From Bacteroidota bacterium (GTDB taxonomy: Bacteria > Bacteroidota > Bacteroidia > Chitinophagales > Chitinophagaceae): DNA of 10,017 bases. This document shows positions 7,760-10,017 of this stretch, one piece after another. The stretch lies in the NCBI GenBank assembly GCA_023409675.1, contig JAEYRC010000353.1:1-10017 (forward strand), read 5' to 3'. A program made the position numbers and the translations under genes. The notes below the pieces were generated by a model. It was not told the origin of the DNA. It saw only the letters and a list, made by a program, of their open reading frames with translations, and made no database searches. The first letter of the stretch is position 1. Every line of letters starts with the position of its first letter.

Positions 7760-7777
7760 AGCTGAAAATATTGAATA

Positions 7778-9058
7778 TTATAAGTGGGTACGAATCGCTT
7801 CTTCAAGATGAACTGCAAAACGATACACTTCATCAAATGTGTTGTATAAAGGAACCGGAGCAATGCGGATAACATCCGGCTCCCGCCAGTCTGCAAAAAT
7901 TCCTGTATTTGTCAAATGATCAAAGATCTGCTTTCCATTTTTATGCATGAGCAAAGACAACTGACATCCACGCTGTTCAGGATCAGCAGGTGTTAACAGC
8001 GTGAACGGCTTAACCGCCTGGCCGGCTGAAATCTTCTGTAACAGAAAATGCGCGTATCCGCTTAACATGCGTCCTTTGTGGAATATGGCGTTCATGGTCG
8101 CCTCTTCAAACAACAACAGCGATTCACGGTGTATAGTCATTAATATAACCGGTGGTGTACTAAGTTGCCAGCCTTCCGCTGAAGCGGATGCCCTGAATCC
8201 TTTTTTCATCAGAAAGCGCTCCGATGCCGGAACACCCCACCAGCCCGCAAATCGTTGCAAGGTCGGGTCATTATGATATCTGCGGTGAATGAAGGCTGAA
8301 GCAATTGCACCTGGACCGGAATTGAGGTATTTGTAATTACACCAGCAGGCAAAATCAACATCCCACTGATGCAGGTGCAGGGGTACATTGCCCGCAGCAT
8401 GAGCCAGGTCGAAGCCCGCTATTGCGCCGACACGGTGCGCGGCCGCAGTGATAGCTTCAATGTTGAACAACTGTCCGGTATAATAATTAACCCCTCCAAT
8501 CAATACAAGAGCAAGTTCATCACCACAGGTATCAATAGCCTGTAAAATATCTTTCTCACTGATCACCTGTTCTCCGTCGGCAGCTTTTACTTCGATCAGA
8601 TGCTCATCCGGATCAAGCCCATGAAATTTCAATTGCGACTCCAGAAGATACTGATCACTGGGAAAGGCCTGTTGTTCGCAAAGTATTTTCGTTCGCTTTC
8701 CCTCAGGACGATAGAAACTCACCATCATCAGGTGAAGGTTAACTGTCAGCTGATTCATGATCACCACTTCATCGGGATGCGCACCAACCACTTTAGCAGC
8801 CAGCGGAGCAGTTTTTCCGTGAAGCTCCAACCATGAATCCGTACCGGTAAAGAATCCTTCCACGCCCACATCAGCCCAGGTATTGAGCACATTGCTGATA
8901 CCGGTTTCAGCATTACGTGGCTGTAAACCGAGAGAGTTTCCGAGAAAATAGATTTGTTCTACTCCATCGCGTTGTGGTATATGAAAGCGCGACCTAAAAG
9001 TTTTCAGTACATCATTCTGATCCAGTTCTGCCGCCGAAAGTTTAGTGTAATCTGGCAT
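7778..9058 (-). CDS. kynU: Kynureninase
   Basis: PLP enzyme that hydrolyses L-kynurenine to anthranilate plus alanine, or 3-hydroxykynurenine to 3-hydroxyanthranilate plus alanine, in tryptophan degradation. The 426 residues are a normal length. Family marks run through the whole protein: YFLGNSLGLQP (37-47), the substrate-side DSWLELHGK (74-82), FPSDQY (132-137), FDLAHAAGN (216-224) with Asp217 for the PLP pyridine nitrogen, and WCNYKYLNSGPG (239-250) with the Schiff-base Lys243. GFRAS and GWQLSTPP (287-303) and VIRIAPVPLYN (396-406) with Arg398, the likely substrate-carboxylate arginine, complete the site. It starts 9 bases after the SDR gene and is followed after 18 bases by pyrF. Sequence alone does not show whether kynurenine or the 3-hydroxy form is preferred. 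Kynurenine 3-monooxygenase and 3-hydroxyanthranilate dioxygenase are not visible but could lie upstream, to the right of the window. Confidence 0.97.
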   Translation of the reverse strand: MPDYTKLSAAELDQNDVLKTFRSRFHIPQRDGVEQIYFLGNSLGLQPRNAETGISNVLNTWADVGVEGFFTGTDSWLELHGKTAPLAAKVVGAHPDEVVIMNQLTVNLHLMMVSFYRPEGKRTKILCEQQAFPSDQYLLESQLKFHGLDPDEHLIEVKAADGEQVISEKDILQAIDTCGDELALVLIGGVNYYTGQLFNIEAITAAAHRVGAIAGFDLAHAAGNVPLHLHQWDVDFACWCNYKYLNSGPGAIASAFIHRRYHNDPTLQRFAGWWGVPASERFLMKKGFRASASAEGWQLSTPPVILMTIHRESLLLFEEATMNAIFHKGRMLSGYAHFLLQKISAGQAVKPFTLLTPADPEQRGCQLSLLMHKNGKQIFDHLTNTGIFADWREPDVIRIAPVPLYNTFDEVYRFAVHLEEAIRTHL

Positions 9059-9067
9059 GTGTATGAA

Positions 9068-9856
9068 TTAGATACTTCCTGTTCGTCCGCCATCAACCGG
9101 AATACTGACTCCGGTAACGTAAGATGCAGCCGGTGAGGCCAGAAAGGCAGCAACAGCAGCTGTTTCCATTGGCGATGCAAAACGGTTCATCGGTATTGAT
9201 TCCAGCATTTCCGCCCTGATTGCTTCAGTGCTCATTCCGCGGCTACGGGCATTATTCTCAATCAGGCTTTCTATCCGGTTGGTTTCTGTAAAGCCAGGTA
9301 AAATATTGTTGACCGTGATATTGAATTCGCCAAGTTCTATTGACAATGTTTTCGCCCAGGCCGCAACGGCACCACGAATGGTATTGGAAACACCGAGATT
9401 TTTAATTGGAATTTTTACGGAAGTTGAAATGATATTGATGATTCTTCCATATCCGAGGGTTTTCATGCAGGGCACCAGAGACCTTGTAAGGATATGATTG
9501 CAGATCAGGTGACGGTTAAATGCAAGTAGAAAATCTTTCTCCGTAGCATCAATGATCGGACCTGCGGGCGGCCCCCCGGTATTGTTGACCAGTATATGCA
9601 CTTTTTTATCGCGGCATAATTCTTCAATGACTGTTTTTACCTGCTCAGGATAATCAAAATCGGCAACCCGGTATTCATGCGCCTGTTCGTCCGTAGCCGA
9701 CAACTGAAATTCAACCACTTCTTTTAACATCGACTCATTCCTTGCCAGCAATATACAATTGGCACCAAGGTTTGCAAACTCCCTGGCTATAGCTAATCCA
9801 ATTCCCTGAGTACTGCCACAGACCAGAGCCGTTTTTCCCTTTAATAAATACTCCAT
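9068..9856 (-). CDS. Atypical short-chain dehydrogenase/reductase (degenerate catalytic tetrad)
   Basis: A 262-residue Rossmann-fold protein of the SDR superfamily. The nucleotide loop reads CGSTQGIG (13-20), a TGxxxGIG motif with Cys for Thr. VNNTGGP (90-96) is the structural NNAG element and Ser144 sits at the catalytic serine position. Aligning SNTIRGAV (157-164) with the usual YSASKAAV puts Ser157 where the catalytic Tyr should be and Arg161 where the Lys should be. The C-terminal LPGFTETNR (186-194) and TGVSIPVDGG (248-257) are normal. The same departures are known in a BKR-like SDR subgroup (CDD cd05344, from memory), so this is a subfamily trait and not a recent mutation. The gene begins 2 bases after its upstream partner and ends 9 bases before kynU, so it is cotranscribed with kynureninase and may act on a kynurenine-pathway intermediate; the substrate cannot be read from sequence. 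An older 3-oxoacyl-ACP reductase label would be misleading. Confidence 0.9.
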   Translation of the reverse strand: MEYLLKGKTALVCGSTQGIGLAIAREFANLGANCILLARNESMLKEVVEFQLSATDEQAHEYRVADFDYPEQVKTVIEELCRDKKVHILVNNTGGPPAGPIIDATEKDFLLAFNRHLICNHILTRSLVPCMKTLGYGRIINIISTSVKIPIKNLGVSNTIRGAVAAWAKTLSIELGEFNITVNNILPGFTETNRIESLIENNARSRGMSTEAIRAEMLESIPMNRFASPMETAAVAAFLASPAASYVTGVSIPVDGGRTGSI

Positions 9857-9858
9857 AA

Positions 9859-10017
9859 TCAGGCTTGTTGAATAGTTTCTTGTTTACCGGAGAATACCAG
9901 ATGTTTACGCTGTTCCATTATTGCCGCAATTGACTGGGCAGCAGCATCGCCCTGTTGAAGACGCTGTATGATGGAGTTATAGTCGTGATTTCCTTTATTG
10001 TGGGTGTGTTTGAAAAA
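9859..10017 (-). CDS. Unidentified protein, C-terminal 52 residues only (cut by window edge)
   Basis: An open frame enters from the right edge and ends at a TGA at 9859-9861. The 52 visible residues are polar and helix-prone, beginning FFKHTHNKGNHDYN and ending GKQETIQQA, with QRLQQGDAAAQSIAAI and MEQRKHLVFSG between. It has no membrane segment and no motif I recognise. Its stop lies 2 bases from the SDR start, so it is the gene immediately upstream in the SDR-kynU-pyrF operon. By context it could be another kynurenine-pathway enzyme such as a monooxygenase or dioxygenase, but the fragment does not match the C-termini I remember for tryptophan dioxygenase or 3-hydroxyanthranilate dioxygenase, so I leave it unnamed. 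That this is coding is supported by the uninterrupted frame and the tight spacing. Confidence 0.65.
   Translation of the reverse strand, partial: FFKHTHNKGNHDYNSIIQRLQQGDAAAQSIAAIMEQRKHLVFSGKQETIQQA

Noticed and set aside
8001..8836. Open frames of about 60-90 codons on both strands within the kynureninase region
   Set aside because: They are shadows of kynU, which is intact over its full length with the PLP lysine and all family motifs.

Overview
The window looks like ordinary chromosomal DNA of a Bacteroidota bacterium, most likely a Chitinophagales/Sphingobacteriales-type member. The clues are: start codons almost never preceded by a Shine-Dalgarno sequence; two good matches to the Bacteroidota -7 promoter box (TAnnTTTG); a sensor kinase of the 7TMR-DISM type with a HisKA_3 core, common in this phylum; and a type 2 PyrF. 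The lineage is inferred from gene style, not from a marker gene. Base composition looks even, and I see no transposase, integrase, phage gene, tRNA, rRNA, CRISPR array or long repeat.

Layout, left to right. Bases 1-1949 (minus) hold the N-terminal three quarters of the DNA translocase FtsK/SpoIIIE, cut by the left edge. Divergent from it, 2055-4043 (plus) is a 7-transmembrane sensor histidine kinase with no response regulator beside it. Convergent with that is a minus-strand block that is probably one operon, transcribed gcdH (glutaryl-CoA dehydrogenase, 5130-6314), aroK (shikimate kinase, 4588-5097) and a DUF423 membrane protein (4185-4595). The divergent interval 6315-6486 carries a -7 box for gcdH and an AT-rich dyad; on its far side a small exported YciI-like protein is read on the plus strand (6487-6882). 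From 6941 to the right edge everything is on the minus strand and tightly packed: an unidentified gene cut by the edge, then an atypical SDR oxidoreductase, kynU (kynureninase) and pyrF (orotidine 5'-phosphate decarboxylase), with gaps of 2, 9 and 18 bases.

Functional links. Kynureninase cleaves kynurenine or 3-hydroxykynurenine in tryptophan breakdown. The full aerobic route passes through 2-oxoadipate to glutaryl-CoA, which GcdH converts to crotonyl-CoA, so the two catabolic genes about 1.5 kb apart could belong to one pathway, although GcdH equally serves lysine degradation. The SDR is cotranscribed with kynU and has lost the classical Tyr-x-x-x-Lys catalytic pair, making it the least predictable enzyme here. 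AroK (aromatic biosynthesis) and PyrF (pyrimidine biosynthesis) are housekeeping genes riding in the catabolic operons. I see no convincing previously undescribed system; the points worth following are the degenerate SDR in the kynurenine operon, the orphan kinase, the possible leaderless ftsK start and the dyad between gcdH and the YciI-like gene.
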